This document shows positions 1 through 6,493 of a stretch of 7,596 bases of DNA, piece by piece. The position numbers were made by a program, and so were the translations under genes. Each line of letters begins with the position of its first letter. Position 1 is the stretch's first letter. The notes beneath the pieces are model-generated. The model saw only the letters and a program-made list of their open reading frames with translations. It made no database searches and had not been told where the DNA came from. The stretch is taken from assembly GCA_030824725.1 (NCBI GenBank), contig JAPJRE010000193.1:1-7596 (forward strand), given 5' to 3'. The DNA comes from Sphingomonas sp. (GTDB lineage: Bacteria; Pseudomonadota; Alphaproteobacteria; Sphingomonadales; Sphingomonadaceae).

Positions 1-71
1 GCTCTGGGTGATCCTTGGCGGGGAGGACGTCCCAGCAGGTGACGTCCTCCCCGCCAAGGATCACCCAGAGC
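1..71. repeat. Perfect 31-bp inverted repeat at the window edge (probable fold-back artefact)
   Basis: The left arm (1-31) is the exact reverse complement of the right arm (41-71), with a 9-nt spacer (32-40). The right arm is ordinary coding sequence of the minus-strand JAMM protease, encoding LWVILGGEDV. The left arm is therefore an antisense copy of that coding sequence, and it starts exactly at base 1. The inner ends of both arms are the self-complementary hexamer GACGTC, the kind of short terminus that can snap back and prime. I infer a library or assembly fold-back at a contig end. A real hairpin-forming element is the less likely alternative. Confidence 0.9.
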
Positions 72-373
72 TTCCCATCCGCCGCCGCCATCGCCGCATC
101 GGTGCGCGAGGGCGCCGCATCCCCGCTCGGATGCGAATGCCAATAGCCGAGCAGCGCCGGTCCCCCCGCCCGCTCCGCCCGTAGCGCGGCGAACAATGCG
201 GCGGGATCGATCTCGAAGCGGATCTCGGGCGCATCGGAAACGTTTGTACACTCGGTAAAGCGTTCGATTCTGCCCCCTCCCCCCAGCAACAGCCCGCACG
301 CTTCCCGCGGCGCAGCGGCCGCCGAAGCTTTTTTCATACCGTCCAGTATAGATCTTGAAATCGTAACGCCCAT
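1..373 (-). CDS. JAMM/MPN+ zinc metalloprotease (M67, Mov34/PAD-1 family), 3' end missing
   Basis: Reading leftwards from the ATG at 373, the protein carries a complete JAMM zinc site: Glu24 in PREACGLLLG, then HSHP (His79, His81), Ser89 and Asp92 with the canonical HxHP-x6-S-x2-D spacing. Bacterial stand-alone JAMM proteins of this type are predicted zinc isopeptidases or desamidases acting on ubiquitin-like or sulfur-carrier proteins; the substrate here cannot be told. ATG 373 is preferred because it gives the usual N-terminal strand and helix (GVTISRSILDG) before the catalytic Glu. ATG 379 and ATG 337 are in-frame alternatives, and 337 would remove that segment. The ORF runs off the left edge with no stop. 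Residues after about 114 (DVLPAKDHPE) are antisense of the preceding codons, because the inverted repeat at 1-71 replaces the true C-terminus. The gene is divergent from rluD, with only 18 nt between the start codons. Confidence 0.82.
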   Translation of the reverse strand, partial: MGVTISRSILDGMKKASAAAAPREACGLLLGGGGRIERFTECTNVSDAPEIRFEIDPAALFAALRAERAGGPALLGYWHSHPSGDAAPSRTDAAMAAADGKLWVILGGEDVTCWDVLPAKDHPE

Positions 374-381
374 GCCCATTT
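354..381 (+). promoter_or_regulatory. Candidate RpoH (sigma-32) promoter for rluD-rpoH
   Basis: CTTGAAA at 354-360 is identical to the classical sigma-32 -35 box. After a 13-nt spacer, GCCCATTT at 374-381 matches the -10 consensus CCCCATNT at 7 of 8 positions. Transcription would start near 388-390, two to four bases before the rluD ATG at 392, giving an almost leaderless message. The site overlaps the first codons of the divergent JAMM gene, so some of the match could be coding coincidence. Caulobacter rpoH is known to have a sigma-32 dependent promoter, which makes autoregulation plausible. There is no direct evidence here. Confidence 0.45.
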
Positions 382-391
382 CCGGTAAAAC

Positions 392-1348
392 ATGAACCAG
401 GGGGTTTCCATCTTAGAAGCGCGGATCGCGGACGGGGCGCATGGCTGGCGGCTCGACCGTGCCTTGACCGATGCGCTGCCGACGCTGTCGCGCGAACGCG
501 TCAAGGCGCTGATCTCTTCCGGCGCCGTCACCGGCCCGGACGGCGCGCTGGCCCGCGACCCCGCCCGCAAGGCGGTGGGCGGTGCGGTGTTCCAGGTCGT
601 GGTGCCCGATCCCGCGCCCGCGCACAACGAAGCGCAGGACATTCCGCTCAACGTGGTGTTCGAGGACGAGCATCTGATCGTGATCGACAAGCCGGCGGGG
701 CTGGTCGTCCATCCGGCGGCAGGCAATCTCGACGGGACGTTGGTCAACGCATTGCTCCACCACTGCGCTGGCCAGCTTTCGGGCATCGGCGGCGTCGCGC
801 GCCCGGGGATCGTCCACCGGATCGACAAGGACACGTCGGGCCTGATGGTCGCGGCCAAGACCGATCGCGCGCATGTCGGCCTCGCCGCCCAGTTCAAGGC
901 GCACAGCATCGACCGGCGCTACCGGGCGATCGCCAGCGGCCGGGTGCTCGCCGCCTCGGGCACGGTGAACGCGCCGCTCGCCCGCTCGCCAAGCAACCGC
1001 AAGAAGATCGCGGTCTGCGCGCCCGGTCACGGCAAGCACGCGGTCACCCATTGGACAAGATTGAACCAGCTTCGCGATGCGACGTTGATCGAATGCAGGC
1101 TGGAGACAGGACGTACCCACCAGGTACGCGTGCACATGGCGTCGATCGGCCACCCCCTGGTGGGTGATCCTCTATATGGAAGTATGCGTTCCGCGCATCG
1201 CGGACTTCTGGCAAGTTTGGGTTTCCAGCGCCAGGCCTTGCATGCGGCACGTCTCGGGTTCATCCACCCGATCAAAAGTAACGCTTTGGCGTTCGATAGC
1301 GTAATGCCTGCAGACATGCAGGAACTGTTCAACCAGCTTCTCGTATGA
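392..1348 (+). CDS. rluD: 23S rRNA pseudouridine synthase, RluA family, RluD type
   Basis: This 318-aa protein is close to the 326 aa of E. coli RluD. An S4 RNA-binding domain occupies about residues 18-75 (WRLDRALTDALPTLSRERVK). It is followed by the RluA-type catalytic domain, with the signature HRIDKDTSGLMV at 142-153 and catalytic Asp145. Further family motifs are DKPAGLVVHP (about 99-108) and GRTHQVRVHM near residue 235. RluD isomerises uridines in helix 69 of 23S rRNA during 50S maturation. The S4 domain plus the HRIDKDTSG form favours RluD, though RluC-like paralogues share the fold. ATG 392 is the only start candidate before the S4 domain and has just a weak upstream purine stretch (CCGGTAAAAC). 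rpoH follows in the same direction 60 nt after the stop, so the two may be cotranscribed. Confidence 0.92.
   Translation: MNQGVSILEARIADGAHGWRLDRALTDALPTLSRERVKALISSGAVTGPDGALARDPARKAVGGAVFQVVVPDPAPAHNEAQDIPLNVVFEDEHLIVIDKPAGLVVHPAAGNLDGTLVNALLHHCAGQLSGIGGVARPGIVHRIDKDTSGLMVAAKTDRAHVGLAAQFKAHSIDRRYRAIASGRVLAASGTVNAPLARSPSNRKKIAVCAPGHGKHAVTHWTRLNQLRDATLIECRLETGRTHQVRVHMASIGHPLVGDPLYGSMRSAHRGLLASLGFQRQALHAARLGFIHPIKSNALAFDSVMPADMQELFNQLLV
1321..1345 (+). promoter_or_regulatory. Weak EcfG-like promoter match before rpoH
   Basis: GGAAC at 1321-1325 is followed after 16 nt by CGTA (1342-1345), against the alphaproteobacterial general-stress consensus GGAAC-N16/17-CGTT. The last base of the -10 differs. 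It lies in the 3' end of rluD, about 60 nt upstream of the rpoH start, a sensible place for an internal rpoH promoter. The GGAAC also encodes part of the rluD C-terminus, so chance is a real possibility. Confidence 0.2.
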
Positions 1349-1408
1349 GTGTTGGGCGCCCGAGTCCCCCCGTTTGGACCGGCACCCGTTGGAAAGGGAG
1401 ATACGATC

Positions 1409-2314
1409 ATGGCTAGCGGCAGCAACGTCCCCGCGACGATTCCCGCGCTCGGTGGCGAGGCGAGCCTCAATCGCTATCTGGCCGAGATCAAGAAATTTCC
1501 GATCCTGAGCCCCGAGCAGGAATATATGCTCGCCAAGCGCTTCCAGGAGCATGGCGACACCGATGCGGCGGCCCAGCTGGTCACCTCGCACCTGCGCCTC
1601 GTCGCGAAGATCGCGATGGGCTATCGCGGCTATGGCCTGCCCGTCTCGGAGCTGATCTCCGAGGGCAATATCGGCCTGATGCAGGGCGTGAAGAAGTTCG
1701 AGCCCGATCGCGGCTTCCGCCTTGCCACCTATGCGATGTGGTGGATCCGCGCGTCGATCCAGGAATTCATCCTGCGCAGCTGGTCGCTGGTGAAGATGGG
1801 CACCACCGCCGCGCAGAAGAAGCTGTTCTTCAACCTGCGCCGGATGAAGGCCAAGCTCGACGCGTTTGAGGATGGCGACCTCAGCCCCGAAAACCTCGCC
1901 AAGATCGCCACCGATCTGGGCGTGACCGAGGAAGAGGTCACCTCGATGAACCGCCGCATGGCGATGGGCGGGGATACCTCGCTCAACGTGCCGATGCGCG
2001 AGGATGGCGAAAGCCAGTGGCAGGACTGGCTGGCCGATGAAGGTCCGCTGCAGGACGAGGCCGTAGCCGAGGCGCAGGAGGCGGATGTCCGCCACGACAT
2101 GCTTGTTTCGGCAATGGAAGACCTCAACGAACGCGAGAAGCACATCCTCACCGAGCGTCGCCTGACCGACGATCCCAAGACTCTCGAGGAGTTGAGCCAG
2201 GTCTATGGCGTGTCGCGCGAGCGCGTCCGCCAGATCGAGGTGCGTGCGTTCGAGAAGCTGCAAAAGGCGATGATGCGCCTCGCGGGCGATCGCCGCCTGC
2301 TCGCGACCCACTGA
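1409..2314 (+). CDS. rpoH: RNA polymerase sigma factor RpoH (sigma-32, heat shock)
   Basis: This 301-aa sigma-70 family factor directs core RNA polymerase to heat-shock promoters. Region 1.2/2 covers about residues 18-125, including HLRLVAKIAMGYRGYGLPVS and the region 2.4 segment YAMWWIRASIQEF. The diagnostic RpoH box QKKLFFNLR is at 136-144, which separates RpoH from RpoD-type factors. Region 4 has a helix-turn-helix ending in YGVSRERVRQIEVRAFEKLQ (about 266-285). ATG 1409 is chosen because GGAAAGGGAG lies 8 nt upstream. A GTG at 1349 would add 20 unconserved-looking residues. Upstream lie rluD and candidate RpoH- and EcfG-type promoters; downstream, a perfect inverted repeat separates it from mtgA. 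Confidence 0.95.
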   Translation: MASGSNVPATIPALGGEASLNRYLAEIKKFPILSPEQEYMLAKRFQEHGDTDAAAQLVTSHLRLVAKIAMGYRGYGLPVSELISEGNIGLMQGVKKFEPDRGFRLATYAMWWIRASIQEFILRSWSLVKMGTTAAQKKLFFNLRRMKAKLDAFEDGDLSPENLAKIATDLGVTEEEVTSMNRRMAMGGDTSLNVPMREDGESQWQDWLADEGPLQDEAVAEAQEADVRHDMLVSAMEDLNEREKHILTERRLTDDPKTLEELSQVYGVSRERVRQIEVRAFEKLQKAMMRLAGDRRLLATH

Positions 2315-2322
2315 TCGGGCAC

Positions 2323-2353
2323 GCGGTTCCTGCCAGGTGATTGCAGGAACCGC
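2323..2353 (+). terminator. Hairpin after rpoH, possible terminator or attenuator
   Basis: GCGGTTCCTGC (2323-2333) and its exact complement GCAGGAACCGC (2343-2353) form an 11-bp perfect stem with a 9-nt loop, starting 8 nt after the rpoH stop codon. No U-tract follows. A second small hairpin, GCCCC-GGCT-GGGGC, starts at 2352 and overlaps its end. The placement fits termination or attenuation between rpoH and mtgA, or a 3' stabilising stem. The missing U-run makes intrinsic termination uncertain. Confidence 0.5.
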
Positions 2354-2376
2354 CCCGGCTGGGGCATGGCGGGTAC

Positions 2377-3120
2377 GTGAGCAAGAATCGCGCCCGCCCC
2401 TCCTCCCCCCGCCGTTCCTCGGCCCGCCCGCGCAAGCCCTGGTGGCGCCGGCTGATCGTGCTGGGGTTCCAGTTCGTTTTCGGCTTCGTGCTGCTGTCGC
2501 TGCTGATGGTGACGGTCTATCGCTTCGTCCCGCCGCCGATCACCTGGACGATGATCGGCGACGTGTTCGCCGGGCACGGCGTCACCAAGGACTGGATGAG
2601 CCTCAACCGCATCGACCCGAGCATGGCCCGCGCCGTCATCGCCGCGGAGGATTCGCGCTTCTGCCAGCATGACGGCTTCGATTTCGCGGCGATCGAGAAG
2701 GCGTATCAGCGCAATGCCCAGGGTACGCACAAGATTCGCGGCGGCTCGACGATCAGCCAGCAGACCGCCAAGAACGTGTTCCTGTGGCAGGGCGGCGGCT
2801 ATTTCCGGAAGGGCCTGGAGGCCTGGTTCACCGTGCTGGTCGAGAATATCTGGGGGAAGCGGCGGATCATGGAGGTATACCTCAACGTCGCCGAGACCGG
2901 CATCGGCACCTACGGCGTCAACGCCGGGGCGATGCGCTACTTCCACCACGACGCATCCCAGCTCTCGGACCGCGAGGCGGCGCTGATCGCCGCGGTGCTG
3001 CCGCTGCCCAAGAAGCGCGCCGCGATCGACCCGCGCGGGTTCACCCGGCGCTATGGCAACAAGATCAATGCGCGGATCAACGTGGTGGCGGGGAACGGGC
3101 TGGATCGCTGCCTGAAGTGA
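2377..3120 (+). CDS. mtgA: Monofunctional biosynthetic peptidoglycan transglycosylase (GT51)
   Basis: This 247-aa inner-membrane protein polymerises lipid II into glycan strands on the periplasmic side. It has a basic Arg/Pro/Ser-rich cytoplasmic N-terminus (1-25), one membrane span (about 26-48) and a GT51 domain. GT51 motifs are AVIAAEDSRFCQHDGFD with catalytic Glu91, GGSTISQQTAKNVFLW at 122-137, and KRRIMEVYLNVAE with the second catalytic Glu166. There is no transpeptidase domain, so it is MtgA and not a class A PBP. GTG 2377 is preferred, with GGCGGG just upstream. A TTG at 2341 would add 12 residues, but that codon lies inside the loop and stem of the preceding hairpin. Transcription could be read-through from rpoH or from an unseen promoter. 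Confidence 0.93.
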   Translation: MSKNRARPSSPRRSSARPRKPWWRRLIVLGFQFVFGFVLLSLLMVTVYRFVPPPITWTMIGDVFAGHGVTKDWMSLNRIDPSMARAVIAAEDSRFCQHDGFDFAAIEKAYQRNAQGTHKIRGGSTISQQTAKNVFLWQGGGYFRKGLEAWFTVLVENIWGKRRIMEVYLNVAETGIGTYGVNAGAMRYFHHDASQLSDREAALIAAVLPLPKKRAAIDPRGFTRRYGNKINARINVVAGNGLDRCLK

Positions 3121-3134
3121 GCGCCATCTAAGCA

Positions 3135-3228
3135 GTCATCCCGGCGAAAGCCGGGATCCATTCGCCACTCCGAAGCAGCATGAGCCGTAGCGGTGAAGCC
3201 AATGGATCCCGGCTTCCGCCGGGATGAC
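3135..3228. repeat. Inverted pair of REP-like palindromes (REPIN/BIME-like)
   Basis: The left unit (3135-3162) and the reverse complement of the right unit (3201-3228) agree at 27 of 28 bases, with 38 nt between them. Each unit is itself a hairpin: ATCCCGGC-GAAA-GCCGGGAT on the left (a GNRA-type loop) and ATCCCGGC-TTCC-GCCGGGAT on the right. Similar GTCATCCCGGC...GCCGGGATCCA units are, to my knowledge, common intergenic repeats in sphingomonads and other Alphaproteobacteria. It lies between the convergent ends of mtgA and the 86-aa protein gene, where it could act as a bidirectional terminator or mRNA stabiliser. No transposase is nearby, so any mobilising RAYT-type enzyme would act in trans. 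Confidence 0.85.
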
Positions 3229-3245
3229 GAGTGTTGGGGTAGCCC

Positions 3246-3506
3246 TTACTTCGCCGCATCCTTCGCTGCGTCGCCGACATCCTTCGCGGCATCGCCGACG
3301 CTGCTCGCCGCGCTGGTCACCGCGTCGGTCTTGGCGTTCTCGCGGGCATTCTGGTTGAACAGGTAGAAGGCGCCGATCACCACCGCGATCAGCACCGCCA
3401 GCCCGATCAGCGCCATGCCGGCCCCGCCGCCGCTGCGGCGCTCGATCACCGTGGTGTGGCTCGCGCGGTCGGTCGCCACGCCCTCTTCAACGATACGTTC
3501 GGCCAT
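3246..3506 (-). CDS. Small single-span membrane protein with Ala/Lys/Asp-rich tail
   Basis: This is an 86-aa protein of unknown function. It has an acidic N-terminus, then IERRSGGGAG, one strong membrane span (about residues 30-50, MALIGLAVLIAVVIGAFYLF) and a C-terminal tail of GDAAKDV/GDAAKDA-type repeats ending DAAK. The positive ERR before the span suggests N-inside, with the tail in the periplasm. The start is well supported: GAGGAGAGA lies a few bases upstream of ATG 3506. The gene follows ybaB by 71 nt in the same direction, but that gap holds an EcfG-like promoter match, so it may be an independent stress-induced unit. The amphipathic tail resembles YtxH- or CsbD-like small stress proteins in composition only; I do not assign a family. 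Confidence 0.75.
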   Translation of the reverse strand: MAERIVEEGVATDRASHTTVIERRSGGGAGMALIGLAVLIAVVIGAFYLFNQNARENAKTDAVTSAASSVGDAAKDVGDAAKDAAK

Positions 3507-3538
3507 GATCGTCTCTCCTCGGTTCGTCTCGCGACAGC

Positions 3539-3564
3539 AACCGAGGGGACGAAGTTATGGTTCC
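3539..3564 (-). promoter_or_regulatory. Candidate EcfG (general stress) promoter
   Basis: On the minus strand, GGAAC (3564-3560) is followed after 17 nt by GGTT (3542-3539). The PhyR-NepR-EcfG consensus in Alphaproteobacteria is GGAAC-N16/17-CGTT, so only the first -10 base differs. The expected start is near 3532, leaving about 25 nt of leader that includes the purine-rich ribosome site of the 86-aa membrane protein gene (ATG at 3506). An EcfG-type sigma gene lies in this same window. The call is by motif and position only. Confidence 0.45.
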
Positions 3565-3577
3565 CTAACGCCTTGTC

Positions 3578-3901
3578 TCAAAACGGGAGCTTGAAGCCCG
3601 GCGGCAGCGGCAGCCCGCTGGTCATCTTGCTCATCGCCTCGGACGAGGCCGCGTCGGCCTTGACCCGCGCGTCGTTGAACGCCGCGACCAGCAGGTCTTC
3701 CAGCATCGCCTTCTCGGCGACGTTGACCAGCGAATCGTCGATCGCGATGCCGATGATCCGGCCCTTGGCGCTGGCCCTGACCTTCACCAGCCCACCGCCC
3801 GACACGCCTTCGACCTCGACCATGTCGAGGCTCGCCTGCGCCTTGGTGAGTTCGGCCTGCACATTCTGCGCCATGGCCATGATGTCTTCGAGACTCTTCA
3901 T
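3578..3901 (-). CDS. ybaB: YbaB/EbfC family nucleoid-associated protein
   Basis: This 107-aa protein is of typical family length. It has an N-terminal helical region (MKSLEDIMAMAQNVQAELTK), the family motif VEGVSGGGLVKVRASAKG (about 30-47) and the second helix ending SGLPLPPGFKLPF, where Pro/Gly-rich tails are usual. Members are small dimeric DNA-binding proteins that associate with the nucleoid. Its ATG (3901-3899) overlaps the dnaX stop (3900-3898) in an ATGA arrangement, implying translational coupling. dnaX-ybaB is a conserved pair across bacteria, usually followed by recR. Here recR does not follow; the next gene is the 86-aa membrane protein. Confidence 0.93.
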   Translation of the reverse strand: MKSLEDIMAMAQNVQAELTKAQASLDMVEVEGVSGGGLVKVRASAKGRIIGIAIDDSLVNVAEKAMLEDLLVAAFNDARVKADAASSEAMSKMTSGLPLPPGFKLPF

Positions 3902-5556
3902 CCGTCACTCCCGGTCTTGGTCCAGCCGATCAACTCGGCATCAGGAAAAGCTTGCATCGCGGCGGCGACGATCGGCGAGGCGAGCACCGCCTCGCGCTCG
4001 GCCGCTTGCCGGGCCGCCTGTTCCTCGCGCAGCGTCATCGCGGTGGCGCCGTCGACGAGGGTAATCTTCCAGTGCACGCCGGTGCTGTCCTTGAGCGCAC
4101 CGCCCAACTCGCGCACGAAATCCTGCGGCAGCGGGCGTGCCGCGCCGAAATCGATCTCGCTGCCCTCGAACCGCACCGGCCGCATGTAATCGCGGACGAA
4201 CATCGCGAGCTGGAGGCGGCGATGCTCCTCCAGATGCTCGGCGAGCTCGGTGAGGCTGGTCGGCAGCACCGGCCCGGTTTCCTGCACGGTCGCGGGCGCA
4301 GGCGCGGTCGGCGCGGCGGCAACAGCCGCGGGCCCGCCGGCAGGCACCGCGATGCTGCCGCTGAGGATCTGCTTGGCCAGTTCGCCCGGATCGGGGAGTT
4401 GCGCTGCGTGGATCACCCGCAGCAGCGCCATCTCGGTGGCCTCGATCGGCAGCGCGGCCTTGGCGACCTCGTCATGCCCGCGCAGCAGCAGCTGCCACAG
4501 CCGGTGCAGCGCCGGGAAGGACAGCCGGCTCGCCCAGCGCTCCATCGCCTCGCGCTCCTCGGTCGACTGGCCGGAAAGCCGGTGCGTGCCGAGCTTGACC
4601 AACGTCACCCCGTGCACCGTCTCCAGCAGCGCGCGCAGCACCGCCAGCGGATCGACGCCGAGATCATATTGCGCCCGCAATCCCGCCAGCGCCTGCTGCG
4701 CCTGGCCCTCGACCAGCGTGCCGAACAGCGCGCGATTGGCGCCGCGATCGGACAGGCCGAGCATCTGGCGCACGGCTTCCGCCTTCACCCCCTCGCCTTC
4801 CAGCCCCGCATGCGCGATTGCCTGGTCAAGGATCGAAAGCCCGTCGCGCGCCGAGCCTTCCGCCGCGCGGGCGACCAGCGCCAGCGCCTCGGGCTCGGCC
4901 TCGACCTGCTCGGCCGCGCACACGCGCGCGAAATGCTCGGCAAGCAATTCGGCCGGAATGCGGCGCAGGTCGAAGCGCTGGCAGCGCGACAGCACCGTCA
5001 CCGGCACCTTGTTCACTTCCGTCGTGGCGAACAGGAACTTCACATGCCCGGGCGGCTCCTCCAGCGTCTTCAGAAGCGCGTTGAACGCGTTCTTCGACAG
5101 CATGTGGACTTCGTCGATGATGTAGATCTTGTAGCGCGCCGAAACCGCCGCATAGCGCGACGCCTCGATGATCTCGCGCACGTCGTCGACGCCGGTATGG
5201 CTGGCGGCGTCCATCTCGATCACGTCGATATGGCGCCCCTCGGCGATTGCGCGGCAGGGCTCGCACTGCCCACAGGGATCGATCGTCGGGCCGCCCTGCC
5301 CGTCCGGGCCGATGCAGTTGAGCGCCTTGGCGATCAGGCGGGCGGTGGAGGTCTTGCCCACCCCGCGCACGCCGGTCAGCAGGAAGGCGTGCGCCAGCCG
5401 GTCGCGACGGATTGCGTTGCCCAGCGTGGTGACCATCGCATCCTGGCCGATCAGCGCGCTGAACGTCTGCGGCCGGTATTTGCGGGCGAGCACGCGATAG
5501 GCTTCGGCCTTCGCAGGCTGCGGCGGTTCTTCGAGGCCAAGCAGGGAATCGGACAT
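3898..5556 (-). CDS. dnaX: DNA polymerase III subunit tau/gamma (clamp loader)
   Basis: This 552-aa AAA+ ATPase of the clamp loader places the beta clamp on DNA and tethers polymerase cores at the fork. Walker A is GVRGVGKT at 62-69. The zinc module uses Cys81, Cys95, Cys98 and Cys101. Walker B is DEVH at 148-151, and the SRC motif with the arginine finger is at 190-192. The DnaX collar (about 240-370) follows, then a Pro/Ala-rich linker (about 415-435) and a C-terminal tau-type domain (LEEHRRLQLAMFVRDYMRPV onward). ATG 5556 has AGGA 5 nt upstream and gives the expected MSDSLLGLEE start; in-frame extension to 5664 would overlap the previous gene. I see no poly-A slippery heptamer, so frameshifted gamma production as in E. 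coli is not supported. The CPBP gene ends 11 nt upstream, suggesting cotranscription. Confidence 0.96.
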   Translation of the reverse strand: MSDSLLGLEEPPQPAKAEAYRVLARKYRPQTFSALIGQDAMVTTLGNAIRRDRLAHAFLLTGVRGVGKTSTARLIAKALNCIGPDGQGGPTIDPCGQCEPCRAIAEGRHIDVIEMDAASHTGVDDVREIIEASRYAAVSARYKIYIIDEVHMLSKNAFNALLKTLEEPPGHVKFLFATTEVNKVPVTVLSRCQRFDLRRIPAELLAEHFARVCAAEQVEAEPEALALVARAAEGSARDGLSILDQAIAHAGLEGEGVKAEAVRQMLGLSDRGANRALFGTLVEGQAQQALAGLRAQYDLGVDPLAVLRALLETVHGVTLVKLGTHRLSGQSTEEREAMERWASRLSFPALHRLWQLLLRGHDEVAKAALPIEATEMALLRVIHAAQLPDPGELAKQILSGSIAVPAGGPAAVAAAPTAPAPATVQETGPVLPTSLTELAEHLEEHRRLQLAMFVRDYMRPVRFEGSEIDFGAARPLPQDFVRELGGALKDSTGVHWKITLVDGATAMTLREEQAARQAAEREAVLASPIVAAAMQAFPDAELIGWTKTGSDG

Positions 5557-5567
5557 CACGATCCTAT

Positions 5568-6401
5568 CTAGGGGCCCGCGCGGCGTTTGTCGAAGTCCGG
5601 CACGGTGATCGCGCGCCGACCGGCGGGCGAGGCGAGCGCCCAGAGCAGCAGCGCCGCCCCCCACGTCATCACAATGGCGGAAAGCCCGGCCTGGAGCAGC
5701 GCCCCACCCTCGGTCGCCGTGCCGAAATTATAGCCGCTGTGCCACAAGGCCGCCGCCAGCACGCTCCCGCGCGAGGCGGCGCTGACCTGCGCCAGCACGA
5801 ACCCGCCGAGCACCAGCCCCAAGCCGAAGCCGAACACCAGCATCGCCGGCCCCATCCCGCGATAGGTCGCGACGATCCAGAACAGCGGGGCGTGCCAGAC
5901 GATCCAGATCGCCGCCTGCACGAGCACGCCGCCGACCGCGCCGTAGCGTGCCTGCAAGCGCGGCAAGAGATAGCCCCGCCATCCCGCCTCCTCGCCATAG
6001 CCGTTCACCACCAGCACGATGGCGAACAGCGCCAGCGGCGGCAGCAGCGGCAGCCCGCTAAACCGTTGCAGCGCGCTGGCATCGATCGGGTGGCCCAGCC
6101 CCATCGCGGCGACCAGAAGGGCAGCGATCAGCAGGAAGGGCACCAGTGCCAGCATCCAGCCCCGCCACCCCAGCGGGAGGCAAATCAGCCGACGCAGCCA
6201 GGCGGCCCGCGCGGCTTTCGGCGCCGAAGCCACGACGCACATGCTCCCCGCGACCCATGGCCCCAGCAGCCCGCCGAAATGGGTCGGCAGCATGCCCGGC
6301 CGGACGACCACGCCGAGCAGCGCCATCGGTATCCAGATCGTCCAGGAAAAGCCGAACGCCAGCAGCAGGAACAGCCCGATGTCGCTCGCCGGTCTTCGCA
6401 C
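5568..6401 (-). CDS. CPBP family intramembrane glutamic endopeptidase (Abi/CAAX-type)
   Basis: This is a 277-aa polytopic membrane protein with roughly seven or eight hydrophobic segments. The CPBP (Rce1-like) signature is complete: EEAGWRGYLLP with Glu137, Glu138 and Arg142; His170 in IWIVWHAPLFW; and HSGYN with His221 and Asn225. Family members are intramembrane glutamate proteases, or act in prenyl-protein processing or bacteriocin self-immunity; the substrate cannot be inferred here. The start is GTG 6401 with GGAGG-like purines about 8 nt upstream. It lies between ffs and dnaX, which I would expect to be closer neighbours in related genomes, and its stop is 11 nt before dnaX. It therefore probably shares dnaX transcription. 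Confidence 0.88.
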   Translation of the reverse strand: MRRPASDIGLFLLLAFGFSWTIWIPMALLGVVVRPGMLPTHFGGLLGPWVAGSMCVVASAPKAARAAWLRRLICLPLGWRGWMLALVPFLLIAALLVAAMGLGHPIDASALQRFSGLPLLPPLALFAIVLVVNGYGEEAGWRGYLLPRLQARYGAVGGVLVQAAIWIVWHAPLFWIVATYRGMGPAMLVFGFGLGLVLGGFVLAQVSAASRGSVLAAALWHSGYNFGTATEGGALLQAGLSAIVMTWGAALLLWALASPAGRRAITVPDFDKRRAGP

Positions 6402-6493
6402 GCCCGCCCCTCCGCCGCTGCACGCACGGCTTCTGGCCTGCGAAGCGCGGGCGCGCCATCGGGAGCTTCACGGATCCGTTGATGTGGAGAAAT

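Noticed and set aside
1354..1361. GGGCGCCC palindrome between rluD and rpoH
   Set aside because: An 8-bp self-complementary GC word is expected often in DNA of this composition, and it has no loop or flanking features.
1172..2311. Long minus-strand open frame opposite rpoH
   Set aside because: The product has no recognisable domain, and the plus strand encodes RpoH with its diagnostic box and a good ribosome site.
3570..3592. CGGG...CCCG stem followed by TTTT at the end of ybaB as a terminator
   Set aside because: Only 4 bp of stem, and it lies within the last codons of ybaB. Too weak to call.
3952..5571. Long plus-strand open frame (about 539 codons) opposite dnaX
   Set aside because: The minus strand encodes DnaX with all its motifs. 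The plus-strand product is Arg/His/Leu-rich low-complexity sequence, typical of antisense frames in GC-rich DNA.
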